Below are positions 42,152 through 52,037 of a stretch of DNA of 64,000 nt, piece by piece. Both the position numbers and the translations under genes were made by a program. The notes under the pieces are model-generated. The model searched no databases. It had not been told where the DNA came from and was given only the letters and a program-made list of their open reading frames with translations. The stretch is from CBDESM01 sp965242485 (lineage in GTDB: Bacteria > Chloroflexota > Dehalococcoidia > Bin125), in NCBI GenBank assembly GCA_965242485.1, contig CBDESM010000003.1, positions 372,001-436,000 on the forward strand, in the 5' to 3' direction. Each line of letters begins with the position of its first letter. Position 1 is the first letter of the stretch.

Positions 42152-43039
42152 ATGGCAGTCGAGGTCGCAACCCACACGGTCAAGGCCGGCTTGGCGCAGA
42201 TGCTCAAGGGCGGCGTGATCATGGACGTGGTCACGCCCGAGCACGCGATCATCGCGCAGGAGGCCGGTGCCTGCTCCGTGATGGCCTTGGAGCGCGTGCC
42301 CTCCGACATCCGCGCGGCCGGCGGCGTGGCGCGGATGAGCGACCCGTCGCTGATCAAGGGAATCATCGAGTCGGTCTCGATCCCGGTGATGGCCAAGGTG
42401 CGGATCGGCCACTTCGTCGAGGCCTCGATCCTCGAAGCGCTGGGCGTGGACTACATTGACGAGTCGGAAGTGCTGACGCCGGCGGACGAGGCGTACCACA
42501 TCGACAAGCGCGAGTTCCGCGTCCCGTTCGTCTGCGGCTGCCGCGACTTGGGCGAGGCGCTGCGGCGGATCGCCGAGGGCGCGGCGATGATCCGCACCAA
42601 GGGCGAGGCCGGCACCGGCAACATCGTCGAGGCCGTGCGCCACATGCGCGCGGTGCAGGGCTCGATCCGCCAGCTGCAGGCGATGGGCGAGGAGGAACTC
42701 GTCTCCTATTCGCGCGACATCGGCGCGCCCGTCGGCCTGGTCCGCGAAACGCGCGACGTCAGGCGCCTGCCGGTCGTGAACTTCGCCGCCGGCGGCGTCG
42801 CCACGCCGGCCGACGCGGCGCTGATGATGCGCTTGGGCGCCGACGGCGTCTTCGTCGGCAGCGGCATCTTCAAGAGCGAGGATCCGGCCCGGATGGCCGA
42901 AGCGATCGTGAAAGCGGTGACGCACTGCGACGACGACGAGGCGCTGGCCGAACTGTCGACCGATCTGCCCGTCGCCATGCGCGGGATCGAGCTGTCCGAG
43001 CTGTCGGCCGACGAGCACTTGGCGAAGCGGGGCTGGTGA
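42152..43039 (+). CDS. pdxS: Pyridoxal 5'-phosphate synthase lyase subunit
   Basis: This 295-residue (beta/alpha)8 enzyme makes PLP from ribose 5-phosphate, glyceraldehyde 3-phosphate and ammonia. Highly conserved family segments are GLAQMLKGGVIMDVVTPEHA, VPSDIRAAGGVARMSDP, PVMAKVRIGHFVEA with catalytic Lys, and NFAAGGVATPADAALMM. The ammonia comes from PdxT encoded 22 nt downstream. The two form the DXP-independent pathway. Confidence 0.98.
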   Translation: MAVEVATHTVKAGLAQMLKGGVIMDVVTPEHAIIAQEAGACSVMALERVPSDIRAAGGVARMSDPSLIKGIIESVSIPVMAKVRIGHFVEASILEALGVDYIDESEVLTPADEAYHIDKREFRVPFVCGCRDLGEALRRIAEGAAMIRTKGEAGTGNIVEAVRHMRAVQGSIRQLQAMGEEELVSYSRDIGAPVGLVRETRDVRRLPVVNFAAGGVATPADAALMMRLGADGVFVGSGIFKSEDPARMAEAIVKAVTHCDDDEALAELSTDLPVAMRGIELSELSADEHLAKRGW

Positions 43040-43061
43040 TCGCGGCGGAGGCGCGCTGATC

Positions 43062-43694
43062 TTGCGGCGCGACGGGAAGGTCCGCGCCGGGGTGCTCGCC
43101 CTGCAAGGCGATTTCGCCGAGCATTGCGCGATGCTGCGCCAGTGCGGAACCGAGCCGCTCGAAGTGCGCACCTCCCGCCAGCTCGACCAAGTCGACGGGT
43201 TGATCATCCCCGGCGGCGAATCGACCACGATCGCGCGGCTGCTGATCGCGTTCGAGATGCGCGAGCGGATCATCGAGCTCGGCCGCGCCGGGCTGCCGAT
43301 CTGGGGCACCTGCGCCGGCGCGATCCTGCTCGCGACCGAGATCGAGACCTTGGACCGCCCGGCCCTGCACCTGATGCCGATGACGGTCGAGCGCAACGCA
43401 TGGGGGCGGCAGGTCGACTCCTTCGAGGCCGATCTGGACGCGCCCGCCCTGGCTGGCGGCAGCCTCCGCGCGATCTTCATCCGCGCCCCGCGGATCAGAT
43501 CCGTCGGGGAAGGCGTCGAGGTGCTGCTCGAACTTCCCGACGGCGAACCAGTCGCCGCCGCTTGCGGCGCGCTGACCGCGACCACGTTCCATCCGGAGCT
43601 GACCGGGGATCGCAGGATGCACGAGCGCTTCACTGCGCAGTGCCTGGCCTACGCTGAATCCCGCAACGATGAGGAGGACGCGATTGACGCATGA
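43062..43694 (+). CDS. pdxT: Pyridoxal 5'-phosphate synthase glutaminase subunit
   Basis: This 210-residue class I glutamine amidotransferase has the oxyanion GGESTTIARLL, the nucleophile Cys in WGTCAGAILLA, and the His-Glu pair in TTFHPELTGD. It channels ammonia to PdxS. A TTG at 43062 is the likely start (RRDGKVRAGVLALQGDF). It overlaps the next gene by up to 26 nt. Confidence 0.97.
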   Translation: MRRDGKVRAGVLALQGDFAEHCAMLRQCGTEPLEVRTSRQLDQVDGLIIPGGESTTIARLLIAFEMRERIIELGRAGLPIWGTCAGAILLATEIETLDRPALHLMPMTVERNAWGRQVDSFEADLDAPALAGGSLRAIFIRAPRIRSVGEGVEVLLELPDGEPVAAACGALTATTFHPELTGDRRMHERFTAQCLAYAESRNDEEDAIDA

Positions 43695-45330
43695 CACGGC
43701 CGATCCGGCCGCCGGGTTGACGGTGCGCGAGGACGCCCCCGCGCCGGACCCGCCGCCGGAGACGACGCGGGAAGAGCTGGACGAGGTCGGCGCGCTGCTC
43801 GCGGTGCTGCCGCGCTCGGTCAAAACCGCGCTCGACGATCACGACGACTTCGACGCGCTGCTCGAGATCGTGCTGGATCTGGGCCGGCGGCCCTGCGCCC
43901 GCTACCTCGAGCGCGAAATCGAGCTGGGCTCGTTCGACGTGACGGAGGAGGAGCTGCGGCTGATCACGGAGCGGATCGGAACCTTCGGAGCGGACAACCG
44001 GGCCGGCATCCCGCGCACGCTGCACCGGATCGCCTGCATGCGCAGCCGCCGCGGCGACGTCGTCGGCCTGACGATGCGGATCGGCCGCGCGGTGGCCGGG
44101 TCCGTCGCGGTGATCCAGGACCTGGTCGAGGCGGGCGAGAGCATCCTGCTGCTGGGCCGCCCCGGCGTCGGCAAGACCACGCTGCTGCGCGAGGTCGCGC
44201 GCGTCTCCGCCGCGGCCGGCAAGCGGGTCGTGATCGTGGATACCTCGAACGAGATCGGCGGCGACGGCGACATCCCTCACGCGGGAATCGGCCGCGCGCG
44301 GCGGATGCAGGTCGCGCACCCCGAGCAGCAGCACGCGGTCATGGTCGAGGCGGTCGAGAATCACATGCCGGAAGTGATCGTGATCGACGAGATCGGCACG
44401 GAGCTGGAGGCCCAGGCCGCGCGGACCATCGCCGAGCGCGGGGTGCAACTGGTGGCGACGGCGCACGGCAACGCGCTGACCAACTTGATGCTCAACCCGA
44501 CCCTGTCGGACCTGATCGGCGGCATCCAGACCGTCACGCTCTCGGACGAAGAGGCGCGCCGCCGCGGCACTCGGAAATCGGTGCGCGAGCGCAAGGCCCC
44601 GCCGACGTTCACCGCGCTGGTCGAGATCCACTCGTTCAGCCGCGTGGCCGTCCACCCCGACGTGGGCTCGACGGTCGACGCCCTGCTGCGCGGACGCACG
44701 GTCGAAGCGGAGCTGCGCGAGCTCGACGACGAGGGCGAAGTGCACGTGCATCCCGGATCCATGACCGGCGCGCCCGCGTGGAACGACGGAGATGCGCAGG
44801 AGGGCGGGATCGGCTCCGCCGGGAACCGATCCGAGCGCCGGCAGCGGAGGCGGCCGCCGGCTGCCGCGGAGCGGCCGCTGCGGCGGGTCTTCGGGCTGGG
44901 ACTGTCGGAATCGCGCTTGCGCGAGGCGGTCCGCGAGAGCGGCGCGAACGTGTCGATCGCGGAGCGGGTCGAGGAAGCCGACGTGCTGATGACGCTGCGG
45001 GGGGCGTTCCGCCGCCGCCCGCCCGCGCTGCGCTGGGCCGAGTCGCGGCGGCTGCCGATCATGGTGCTGAAGCACAACACCGTCACCCAGATGGAGCAGA
45101 GCCTGCTGGCGCTGGAGCGCGGCGCGGCGACGGGCGATACGCTCACGGCGGCGCTGAGCGAAGCCGAGGAGGCGATCGCCGAGATCCACGCCGGCCGCGA
45201 GCAGGCGGTCGAACTGGCCCCGCAGCGGGCGCACATCCGCCGCCTCCAGCACGAGCTGGCCTCGCGGCAGGCGCTCGACTCCAGCAGCAAGGGCCGCGAG
45301 CCCAACCGCCGCGTGCGAATCCACGCCTGA
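43669..45330 (+). CDS. Ycf45/SpoIIIAA-like AAA ATPase with R3H domain
   Basis: This 553-residue protein has a secretion-ATPase-like AAA domain (about 60-330). Walker A is LLLGRPGVGKTTLLREVARV, Walker B is PEVIVIDEIGTELEAQAA, and VQLVATAHGNALTNLMLNP follows. A linker with acidic and Arg-rich parts leads to a second small domain (RRVFGLGLSESRLREAV). A C-terminal R3H nucleic-acid-binding domain ends it (AHIRRLQHELASRQALDSSS with REPNRRVRI). The architecture matches Ycf45 of cyanobacteria and plastids; its role is unknown. The start could be ATG 43669 or TTG 43684, the latter with GAGGAGG upstream. It lies between pdxT and tmk. Confidence 0.88.
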   Translation: MRRTRLTHDTADPAAGLTVREDAPAPDPPPETTREELDEVGALLAVLPRSVKTALDDHDDFDALLEIVLDLGRRPCARYLEREIELGSFDVTEEELRLITERIGTFGADNRAGIPRTLHRIACMRSRRGDVVGLTMRIGRAVAGSVAVIQDLVEAGESILLLGRPGVGKTTLLREVARVSAAAGKRVVIVDTSNEIGGDGDIPHAGIGRARRMQVAHPEQQHAVMVEAVENHMPEVIVIDEIGTELEAQAARTIAERGVQLVATAHGNALTNLMLNPTLSDLIGGIQTVTLSDEEARRRGTRKSVRERKAPPTFTALVEIHSFSRVAVHPDVGSTVDALLRGRTVEAELRELDDEGEVHVHPGSMTGAPAWNDGDAQEGGIGSAGNRSERRQRRRPPAAAERPLRRVFGLGLSESRLREAVRESGANVSIAERVEEADVLMTLRGAFRRRPPALRWAESRRLPIMVLKHNTVTQMEQSLLALERGAATGDTLTAALSEAEEAIAEIHAGREQAVELAPQRAHIRRLQHELASRQALDSSSKGREPNRRVRIHA

Positions 45331-45342
45331 ACGGAGAAGACC

Positions 45343-45978
45343 ATGCCCGGAATGTTCATCGCGATCGAGGGCGGCGACCGGACCGGCAAATCGACCGTCG
45401 CCGCGGCGCTGGCCGAACGCTGGGAAGCGGCGGGGCTGAGCGTGCTGCGGACGCGCGAGCCGGGCGGCACCAAGCCCGGCCGCAAGCTGCGCCGGCTGGT
45501 CAAGAACCCGCGCTACGAGTTCAACGACTGGGCCGAGCTGTTCACCTTCCTCGCCGACCGCGCCCTGCACGTCGAGCAGCTGATCCGCCCCGCGCTGGAA
45601 TCGCACGACGTCGTGCTCTGCGACCGCTACGCCGACTCGACGCTCGCCTACCAAGGCCACGGCCGCGGCCTCGATCTCGAGACGCTGCGCCGGCTCAACA
45701 CCCGCGCCACCGGCGGCCTCCACCCCGACGCGACGATCGTCCTGCACCTGACCGCCGGCATCCGCGTCGGCGCGGAAGGCCATGTCCCCGGCGACCGCAT
45801 CGAACAGGCCGACCTCTCCTTCCACCAGCGCGTGGCCGACGGCTTCCTGGAAATCGCCCGGGAAGGCGGCGATTCCTACGCCGTCCTCGACGCATCAATG
45901 GCCAAGGACGCCGTCCTCGACGCCGCCATCGCCGAACTGGAACCCCGCCTCCGCGCGTTCGGGCTGGCGCTGGAGTAG
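45343..45978 (+). CDS. tmk: Thymidylate kinase
   Basis: This 211-residue enzyme phosphorylates dTMP to dTDP. The P-loop is IEGGDRTGKSTVAAAL, the DRx motif is VLCDRYADSTLAYQGHGRGL, and the lid follows with GDRIEQADLSFHQRV. REPGGTKPGRKLR binds the substrate. The ATG at 45343 follows GGAGAAGACC. It is the last gene of the group before a promoter-like box. Confidence 0.94.
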   Translation: MPGMFIAIEGGDRTGKSTVAAALAERWEAAGLSVLRTREPGGTKPGRKLRRLVKNPRYEFNDWAELFTFLADRALHVEQLIRPALESHDVVLCDRYADSTLAYQGHGRGLDLETLRRLNTRATGGLHPDATIVLHLTAGIRVGAEGHVPGDRIEQADLSFHQRVADGFLEIAREGGDSYAVLDASMAKDAVLDAAIAELEPRLRAFGLALE

Positions 45979-45992
45979 CGCCCGTCGGGGCA

Positions 45993-45998
45993 TACGCT
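45993..45998 (+). promoter_or_regulatory. Candidate -10 box (TACGCT)
   Basis: TACGCT lies 27 nt before the thrB GTG at 46026, after the tmk stop, and fits the recurring pattern. Confidence 0.3.
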
Positions 45999-46025
45999 CG
46001 CGCGAGTTGAGCGGAGGGGACTGCC

Positions 46026-46946
46026 GTGGCCGAGATGGTGCGGGTGCGGGTGCCGGCTTCTACGGCGAACTTGGGAGCCGGGTTTGATGCGGTGGGGATC
46101 GCGCTGGGGCTGCATGCCCGGATCACGGTGCGGACGGGGGCGGGCGGCGGGGATGCGGGGAATGGGGAAGGGCTGCACCGGAAGGTGTGGCGTGCCTTCG
46201 GCGCGGCGTTCGAGGCGGCCGCGCTGCGCGCGCCGGAGATCGCCGTGCACGCGCAATCGGAGATCCCGCTCGGGCGCGGGCTGGGCGCGTCGGCCTCGGC
46301 GCGGGCCGCGGGCTTGATGATCGCCAACCGGATGCTGGGCGGCGTGCTGTCCGATGCGCGGCTCTTGGAGCTCGGCTCGGAACTGGAGGGGCATCCGGAC
46401 AACATCGCGCCGGCCCTGTTCGGCGGCTGCCAGATCGTCTCGGTGGACGAGTCGCGGGCCGCGGCGGCGGATGGCGGCGAGGGCCGTGTCGTGCGGGTGC
46501 CGCTGCCGGTCGCGCCGGGGCTGTCGTTCGTCGCCTTCACGCCGGATTTCCGCATGTCGACGAAACGGGGGCGGGCGCTGCTCCCGGAGTCGCTCTCGCG
46601 GGCCGATGCCGTGCACAACATCACCCGATCGGCTCTGGCGACGGCCGCGCTGGCCACGGGATCATGGGAGGCGCTGCGGACCGCGGTCGATGATCGACTG
46701 CACCAGCGCCCGCGCTCGTCGCTGTTCCCCGAGATGTACGAGCTGTTCGCCGCCGCGGAGGACGCCGGCGCCTGGGCCGCCTACCTCTCCGGCGGCGGCT
46801 CGACGGTGATGGCGCTCTCCGCGCCGGAGCGGTCGGACGAGGTGCTGGCGGCCTTCGAACGCGCGGCGCTGCGGCTCGGCGTCTCCGGACAGGGGCGGAT
46901 CGCCGGGATCGACGAGGAGGGGGCTGTGGTCGAGGAGATCGCCTAG
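46026..46946 (+). CDS. thrB: Homoserine kinase
   Basis: This 306-residue GHMP kinase makes O-phosphohomoserine for threonine synthesis. It opens VRVRVPASTANLGAGFDAVG, carries the ATP-loop SEIPLGRGLGASASA, and ends with the C-terminal GHMP motif AYLSGGGSTVMAL. It starts at GTG 46026 after a GGAGGGG. The stop overlaps lysC by 1 nt, so the pair is coexpressed; hom lies 15 kb downstream. Confidence 0.95.
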   Translation: MAEMVRVRVPASTANLGAGFDAVGIALGLHARITVRTGAGGGDAGNGEGLHRKVWRAFGAAFEAAALRAPEIAVHAQSEIPLGRGLGASASARAAGLMIANRMLGGVLSDARLLELGSELEGHPDNIAPALFGGCQIVSVDESRAAAADGGEGRVVRVPLPVAPGLSFVAFTPDFRMSTKRGRALLPESLSRADAVHNITRSALATAALATGSWEALRTAVDDRLHQRPRSSLFPEMYELFAAAEDAGAWAAYLSGGGSTVMALSAPERSDEVLAAFERAALRLGVSGQGRIAGIDEEGAVVEEIA

Positions 46947-48184
46947 TGACCGTCGTTCAGAAATACGGCGGCAGCTCGGTCGCGTCGGTCGAGCGGCTCA
47001 ATCATGTCGCCGACCGGGTGGCGGCGCGGGCGGCCGATGGCGAGCCGATGGCGATCGTCGTATCGGCCATGGGCAAGACGACCGACCAGCTGCTCGGGCT
47101 CGCGGCGGATCTCGCATCCGAGCCGCGCCAGCGCGAGATGGACATGCTGCTCGCCACCGGCGAGATAGTCTCGGCCGCGCTGCTCGCGATGGCGCTGCGC
47201 GAGCGCGGCCACCCCGCCTCGGCCCTAACCGGCGCGCAGGCCGGCATCTTCACCGACGATACGTTCGGCCGCGCCCGGATCACGCGGATCGACGCCCAGC
47301 GATTGGAAGGACTCTTCACCGGAGGGGAGATCGCCGTCGTAGCTGGATTCCAAGGCTCGAGCACGACTCGGGACTTCACGACGCTGGGCCGCGGCGGTTC
47401 CGACACGTCCGCGGTGGCGCTCGGCGCGGCGCTGGGCGCTGATCGGGTCGAGATCTACACGGATGTCGATGGCATCTTCACGGCGGATCCGCGGATCGTG
47501 CCGTCGGCGCGGAAGCTGCGGGACATCACGTTCGAGGAGATGCTCGAGGCGGCGCAGCAGGGCGCGGGCGTGATGCACCCGCGCGCCGTCGAGCTGGGCC
47601 TGCTCTACGAGCTGCCGATTTTGGTCGCGTCGTCGTTCACGCCGCCGGGGCGGCCGCCCGGCGGCACGATCATCCGAGGGGAGGTCGAGATGGAGCCGGA
47701 CAACAGGGTGCGCACCGTCACGTCGGACAAGGACGTCGCGTCAGTGACCCTGCGCGCCGTTCCCGACCGGCCCGGCCTCGCCGCGGCGCTGTTCGGGCCG
47801 CTGGCCGACGCCGGCATCTCGGTCGACACCATCGTGCAGAACGCGAGCGAAGCGAATTTGACCGACCTCACGTTCACCGTCGGCCAAGCCGACGGCGAGC
47901 GCGCGCGGAAGGTGGCGGAACCGCTCGCGGAGGAGATGGGCGCGGCCGGAGTCCGAATCGTCGATGATCTGGTCAAGGTCAGCGTGATCGGAACCGGAAT
48001 GCAGAGCGGTCCCGGCTATGCGGCGACGATGTTCCGCACGCTCGCGGACGCGGGGATCAACATCGAGCTGATCACGACCTCGGAGATCCGGATCACGGTG
48101 CTGGTCCGCGCCGAGCACGGCGATCGGGCGGTGCAACTGCTGCACGACGCATTCCGGCTGGACCAAAACGGCGACGGTCCCTAG
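46946..48184 (+). CDS. lysC: Aspartate kinase
   Basis: This 412-residue enzyme phosphorylates aspartate, the first step towards lysine, threonine and methionine. The kinase domain opens VQKYGGSSVASVERL and contains GRGGSDTSAVALGAALGADR and EIYTDVDGIFTADPR. Two C-terminal ACT domains (about 265-340 and 345-405) are the feedback sites, with VRIVDDLVKVSVIGTGM. It starts at GTG 46946 one base into the thrB stop. Confidence 0.97.
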   Translation: MTVVQKYGGSSVASVERLNHVADRVAARAADGEPMAIVVSAMGKTTDQLLGLAADLASEPRQREMDMLLATGEIVSAALLAMALRERGHPASALTGAQAGIFTDDTFGRARITRIDAQRLEGLFTGGEIAVVAGFQGSSTTRDFTTLGRGGSDTSAVALGAALGADRVEIYTDVDGIFTADPRIVPSARKLRDITFEEMLEAAQQGAGVMHPRAVELGLLYELPILVASSFTPPGRPPGGTIIRGEVEMEPDNRVRTVTSDKDVASVTLRAVPDRPGLAAALFGPLADAGISVDTIVQNASEANLTDLTFTVGQADGERARKVAEPLAEEMGAAGVRIVDDLVKVSVIGTGMQSGPGYAATMFRTLADAGINIELITTSEIRITVLVRAEHGDRAVQLLHDAFRLDQNGDGP

Positions 48185-48212
48185 ACGGACGCGCAACCGC
48201 GTTTCCCGAGTT

Positions 48213-48240
48213 TGCACAGGGAATTCCACCGGTTTGTGCA
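48213..48240. promoter_or_regulatory. Inverted repeat upstream of dnaE
   Basis: TGCACA (48213-48218) and TGTGCA (48235-48240) form an inverted repeat around 16 nt, each preceded by TT. It lies in the 180-nt gap between lysC and dnaE and could be an operator. No regulator is assigned and the half-sites are short. Confidence 0.25.
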
Positions 48241-48352
48241 GTTCCGGGCGAACGGCGGGATCAGCGGTTCCGTCCCGCCCCATCGCCTGCCATAATCTGG
48301 TAGCGCTGAGGCGGGCCCGAAAACATGGGCTGCGGCTAGCGCCGTGCCGGGA

Positions 48353-48358
48353 TAATCT
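48353..48358 (+). promoter_or_regulatory. Candidate -10 box (TAATCT), leaderless dnaE
   Basis: TAATCT ends 6 nt before the dnaE ATG, so the transcript could start at the A of ATG. A second TAATCT lies 60 nt further upstream. No Shine-Dalgarno is present before the start, consistent with a leaderless mRNA. Confidence 0.45.
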
Positions 48359-48364
48359 GCTCAT

Positions 48365-51300
48365 ATGTTTACCCACCTGCACACGCATACCGAGTACAGC
48401 GAGCTGGACGGGCTGTCGAAGATTCCCGCGCTCGTGGAGCGCGCGAAATCACTCGGCCAAGAAGCCCTCGCAATCACCGATCACGGCAACCTCTACGGCG
48501 CGGTCGACTTCTACCGCGAATGCACCTCGGCGGGGCTGCGGCCGCTGCTGGGCATGGAGGCCTACGTCGCGCCCCGCGACCGCCGCGAACGCAAAGGCGG
48601 CGGGGCGAACGAGGATGCATCGGCGTACCACCTGGTGCTGCTCGCGATGGACAACGCCGGATGGCGGAATCTGATCCAGCTCTCCACGCGGGGCCACTTG
48701 GAGGGCTTCTACCGGAAGCCGCGAGTGGACCGCGAGCTCTTGGAGCAGTACTCGGAGGGCCTGATCTGCCTGTCCGGCTGTCCCTCGAGCGAGATGGGCC
48801 GGGCGCTGGAAAACGCCGAGATGGAGGAGGCGCACCGAATCGCGGCCTGGCACCGCGAAGTGTTCGAAGGGCGCTACTACCTCGAAGTGCAGCGGCACGA
48901 GGCGCTGCAGAAGTTCGAGCCGATCTTGGAGCGGACGGTGCAGCTCGCCCGGGATACCGGGCTGCCGCTGGTCGCGACGCAGGACGCGCACTACTGCGAG
49001 CCGGGCGACCACGACGCGCACGACCTGCTGCTCTGCATCGGCACGAACGCGACGGTGGCGGACGAGAAGCGCTTCAAGTTCGACGGGGAAGACTTCTACC
49101 TCACCGACGAAGAACACATGCGCCGCATGTTCCACGACCTGCCGCAGGCGCTGGACGAGACCACCGCGATCGCGGAACGCTGCGACGTCTCGCTGGAGTT
49201 CGGGCGGATGCAGCTGCCCAAGCCCGATCTGCCGGACGGGAAGCAGGCACAGGAGCACTTGGCCGACATTGCCTGGAAGGGCTTGGAGCAGCGGCTGGCG
49301 AGGCCGGTGCCCGATAAGTACGCGGACCGGCTGCGCTACGAGCTCTCGGTCGTCGAAGAGACCGGGTTCGCGGAATATTTCCTGATCGTCGGCGATTTCG
49401 CGGACTTCGCGAACCAGCGAGGGATCGCGAAGGCGGTGCGGGGCAGCGCGGCGGGATCGCTGATCCTGTACTGCATCGGGATCACCGACATCGATCCGCT
49501 GGAGCACGGGCTGACTTTCGAGCGCTTCCTCAACCCGGAGCGCAAGGAGATGCCCGATATCGACATGGATTTCGCCGACGACCGGCGCGATGAAGTGATC
49601 CGCTACGTCTCCGACAAGTACGGGCGCGATCGGGTGGCGCAGATCATCACGTTCGGGACGCTGGGCGCGAAGGCGGCGATCCGCGACACCGGGCGGGCGC
49701 TGGGAATGTCGTTGGGCGACACGGACCGGCTGGCGCGGATGGTGCCGGGGACGTTGAACATCACCGTGGCGGACGCGATCTCGCAGTCGGAGGAGCTGCG
49801 GCAGGCGCAGCAGGAAGACTCGGCGACGGCCGAGCTGCTGCGGCAGGCGGAGCGGCTGAACGGCGTCGTGCGGCACGCCAGCACGCACGCGGCGGCGGTC
49901 GTGATCTCCGAGCGGCCGCTGTCCGAAGACGTTCCCCTGCGGCGGCCGGCGGGCTCGTACGACGAAGACGCGATCCCGATGACCCAGTGGGCGATGGACC
50001 AGATCGCGGCCGTCGGCCTGCTGAAGATGGACTTCCTCGGCCTCTCGAACCTGACGATCCTGCAGAACGCGGTCGAACTGATCGAAGCGGAGACGGGGGA
50101 GCGAATCGACTTGGAGGCGCTCGAAGACGGCGACCGAGCGACCTTCGCGATGCTCGCCGAGGGCGACACGTTCGGCGTGTTCCAGCTGGAATCGGGCGGA
50201 ATGCGCCGCATGATCACGGAGCTGAAGCCGGAAACGACGACGGATCTGGCGGCGGCGATCGCGCTGTTCCGCCCGGGCCCGATGGATCACATCCCGCGGT
50301 TCATCGACGGGAAGCACGGCAAGATCGAGGTGCGATACCCGCACCCGGACTTGGGCGAGGTGCTGGACGAGACCTACGGGGTGATCGTGTACCAGGATCA
50401 AGTACTGCAGATCGCGCGCAAGTTCGCGGGCTACTCGCTGGGCCAGGCCGACGTGATGCGGAAGGCGATGGGCAAGAAGATCCCCGAGGTCATGCGGGCC
50501 GAGCGGGGCCGCTTCACCGAAGGCGCGCTGGCGAACGGCTACGGCGAAGGCGATGCCGCCGCGATCTTCGAGCTGATCGAGCCGTTCGCCGGCTACGCCT
50601 TCAACAAGGCGCACGCCGTCTGCTACGCCCAGATCGCGTACCAGACCGCCTACCTCAAGGCGCACTACACGGCACCGTACATGGCGGCGCTGCTGCGGTC
50701 GGCGGGCGGCACCGAGCGGGTGCGCGAAGCCGCGGCCGAGTGCAGCCGGATGAAGATCGGGCTGCTGCCGCCGAACATCAACCGCTCCGACGAGAGTTTC
50801 TCGCTCGAGCCGCTGGCCGGCGGGCGGACGGCGATCCGCTTCGGCTTGGCGACGGTGAAGAACGTGGGCCGCGGACCCGCCGCCAGCATCATCGAGGCGC
50901 GGCAGGAGCACGGCGACTACGAAACGCTGTCGGACATCTGCGAGCGGCTCGACACCGCGGCAGTCAACAAGCGGGCGCTCGAATCGCTGGCGATGGCGGG
51001 CGCGCTGGACGATTTGGGCGAGCGCGGCGCGGTCGTCGCCCTGGCCGACCGGATCCTGAAGCAGGCGCGGCGGATGCAGGAGCTGAAGGCCAGCGGGCAG
51101 ACCACGATGTTCAACATGTTCGGCGAAGAAGTCGCCTCGCCGCTGCCCGAGATGGAGCTGGACGAGGAAACGCCGGAGGCCGCAGTCTCCGAGCGGCTGG
51201 AGTGGGAGCGCGACCTGCTCGGCACCTACGTTTCCCAGCATCCGCTGCAAGCGGCGGCGGACGAGCTGGCGCAGCGGGTGACCGCGCAGCTCGCGCAGCT

Positions 51301-52018
51301 CGATCAGGTGAAGGGCTCGCGCGTCAAGGTCGGCGGGCTGGTCAACTCGCTGCGCGAGCGCCAGACCCGCAAGGGCGACACCTTCGCCGTGGTCGAGCTC
51401 GAAGACCTGTCGGGAACCGCCGAGCTGACCGTGTGGCCCGAGCAGTACCAGCGGACCAAGCCGACGTGGTCATCGTCCGGCATCTTGGTCGCGGAGGTGA
51501 CGGTGAAGGAGCGCCGGGAGGGCTTGCTGAGCGCGGTCGTCGAGAAAGTCGAGACCCTCGCGCCGGGCGCGTCCCGGCCGGCTCCGCCGACGGATCGCCC
51601 CGCCGCGTCGAACGGCGCCTCGGCCGGACCGGCGCCGATGCCGGCGCCGCCTCCCCCGCCGGCCGCGATGCCCGCGCCGGCTCCGCCGCCGCCCGCCCCC
51701 GCCCAAGCGCCCCCGCCGATGGGCGACGCGCAGCCCGGCGAGCTCTGGATCACGATGGCCGAGAGCGGCGATCGGACGGCCGATTCCGGGCTGCTCGGCC
51801 AAGTCGAGGATCTGCTGATCTCGTTCCGCCACATGGGCGGCTCGGCGCCCGTATTCATCGAGGTCCGCTCGAACGGATCGGGAACGGTGCTCGCCCTCTC
51901 GGAGCAATGGCGGGTGCCGCCAACGTTCGCGGTCGCCAATTCGCTGGACAACCTGCTGGGAGATCGCGGTTCGGCGGGCTTCCGCGCCCCGGCCGCCGCC
52001 GGCGCGGCTGCGGAGTAA
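48365..52018 (+). CDS. dnaE: DNA polymerase III subunit alpha
   Basis: This 1217-residue replicative polymerase has an N-terminal PHP domain (THLHTHTEYSELDGLSKI; ITDHGNLYGAV). The polymerase palm has catalytic Asp398 and Asp400 in PDIDMDFADDRRDEVIRY. Fingers, an HhH-like region (NAVELIEAETGERIDLEA onwards) and a C-terminal OB domain follow (VKVGGLVNSLRERQTRKGD). A Pro/Ala-rich linker of about 50 residues precedes a last small domain (ELWITMAESGDRTADSGLLG) of the tau-binding type. It is a DnaE type, not PolC. The start lacks a Shine-Dalgarno and a -10-like box lies 6 nt upstream. Confidence 0.97.
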   Translation: MFTHLHTHTEYSELDGLSKIPALVERAKSLGQEALAITDHGNLYGAVDFYRECTSAGLRPLLGMEAYVAPRDRRERKGGGANEDASAYHLVLLAMDNAGWRNLIQLSTRGHLEGFYRKPRVDRELLEQYSEGLICLSGCPSSEMGRALENAEMEEAHRIAAWHREVFEGRYYLEVQRHEALQKFEPILERTVQLARDTGLPLVATQDAHYCEPGDHDAHDLLLCIGTNATVADEKRFKFDGEDFYLTDEEHMRRMFHDLPQALDETTAIAERCDVSLEFGRMQLPKPDLPDGKQAQEHLADIAWKGLEQRLARPVPDKYADRLRYELSVVEETGFAEYFLIVGDFADFANQRGIAKAVRGSAAGSLILYCIGITDIDPLEHGLTFERFLNPERKEMPDIDMDFADDRRDEVIRYVSDKYGRDRVAQIITFGTLGAKAAIRDTGRALGMSLGDTDRLARMVPGTLNITVADAISQSEELRQAQQEDSATAELLRQAERLNGVVRHASTHAAAVVISERPLSEDVPLRRPAGSYDEDAIPMTQWAMDQIAAVGLLKMDFLGLSNLTILQNAVELIEAETGERIDLEALEDGDRATFAMLAEGDTFGVFQLESGGMRRMITELKPETTTDLAAAIALFRPGPMDHIPRFIDGKHGKIEVRYPHPDLGEVLDETYGVIVYQDQVLQIARKFAGYSLGQADVMRKAMGKKIPEVMRAERGRFTEGALANGYGEGDAAAIFELIEPFAGYAFNKAHAVCYAQIAYQTAYLKAHYTAPYMAALLRSAGGTERVREAAAECSRMKIGLLPPNINRSDESFSLEPLAGGRTAIRFGLATVKNVGRGPAASIIEARQEHGDYETLSDICERLDTAAVNKRALESLAMAGALDDLGERGAVVALADRILKQARRMQELKASGQTTMFNMFGEEVASPLPEMELDEETPEAAVSERLEWERDLLGTYVSQHPLQAAADELAQRVTAQLAQLDQVKGSRVKVGGLVNSLRERQTRKGDTFAVVELEDLSGTAELTVWPEQYQRTKPTWSSSGILVAEVTVKERREGLLSAVVEKVETLAPGASRPAPPTDRPAASNGASAGPAPMPAPPPPPAAMPAPAPPPPAPAQAPPPMGDAQPGELWITMAESGDRTADSGLLGQVEDLLISFRHMGGSAPVFIEVRSNGSGTVLALSEQWRVPPTFAVANSLDNLLGDRGSAGFRAPAAAGAAAE

Positions 52019-52037
52019 TCTGAGTCGCGGGGAATGC

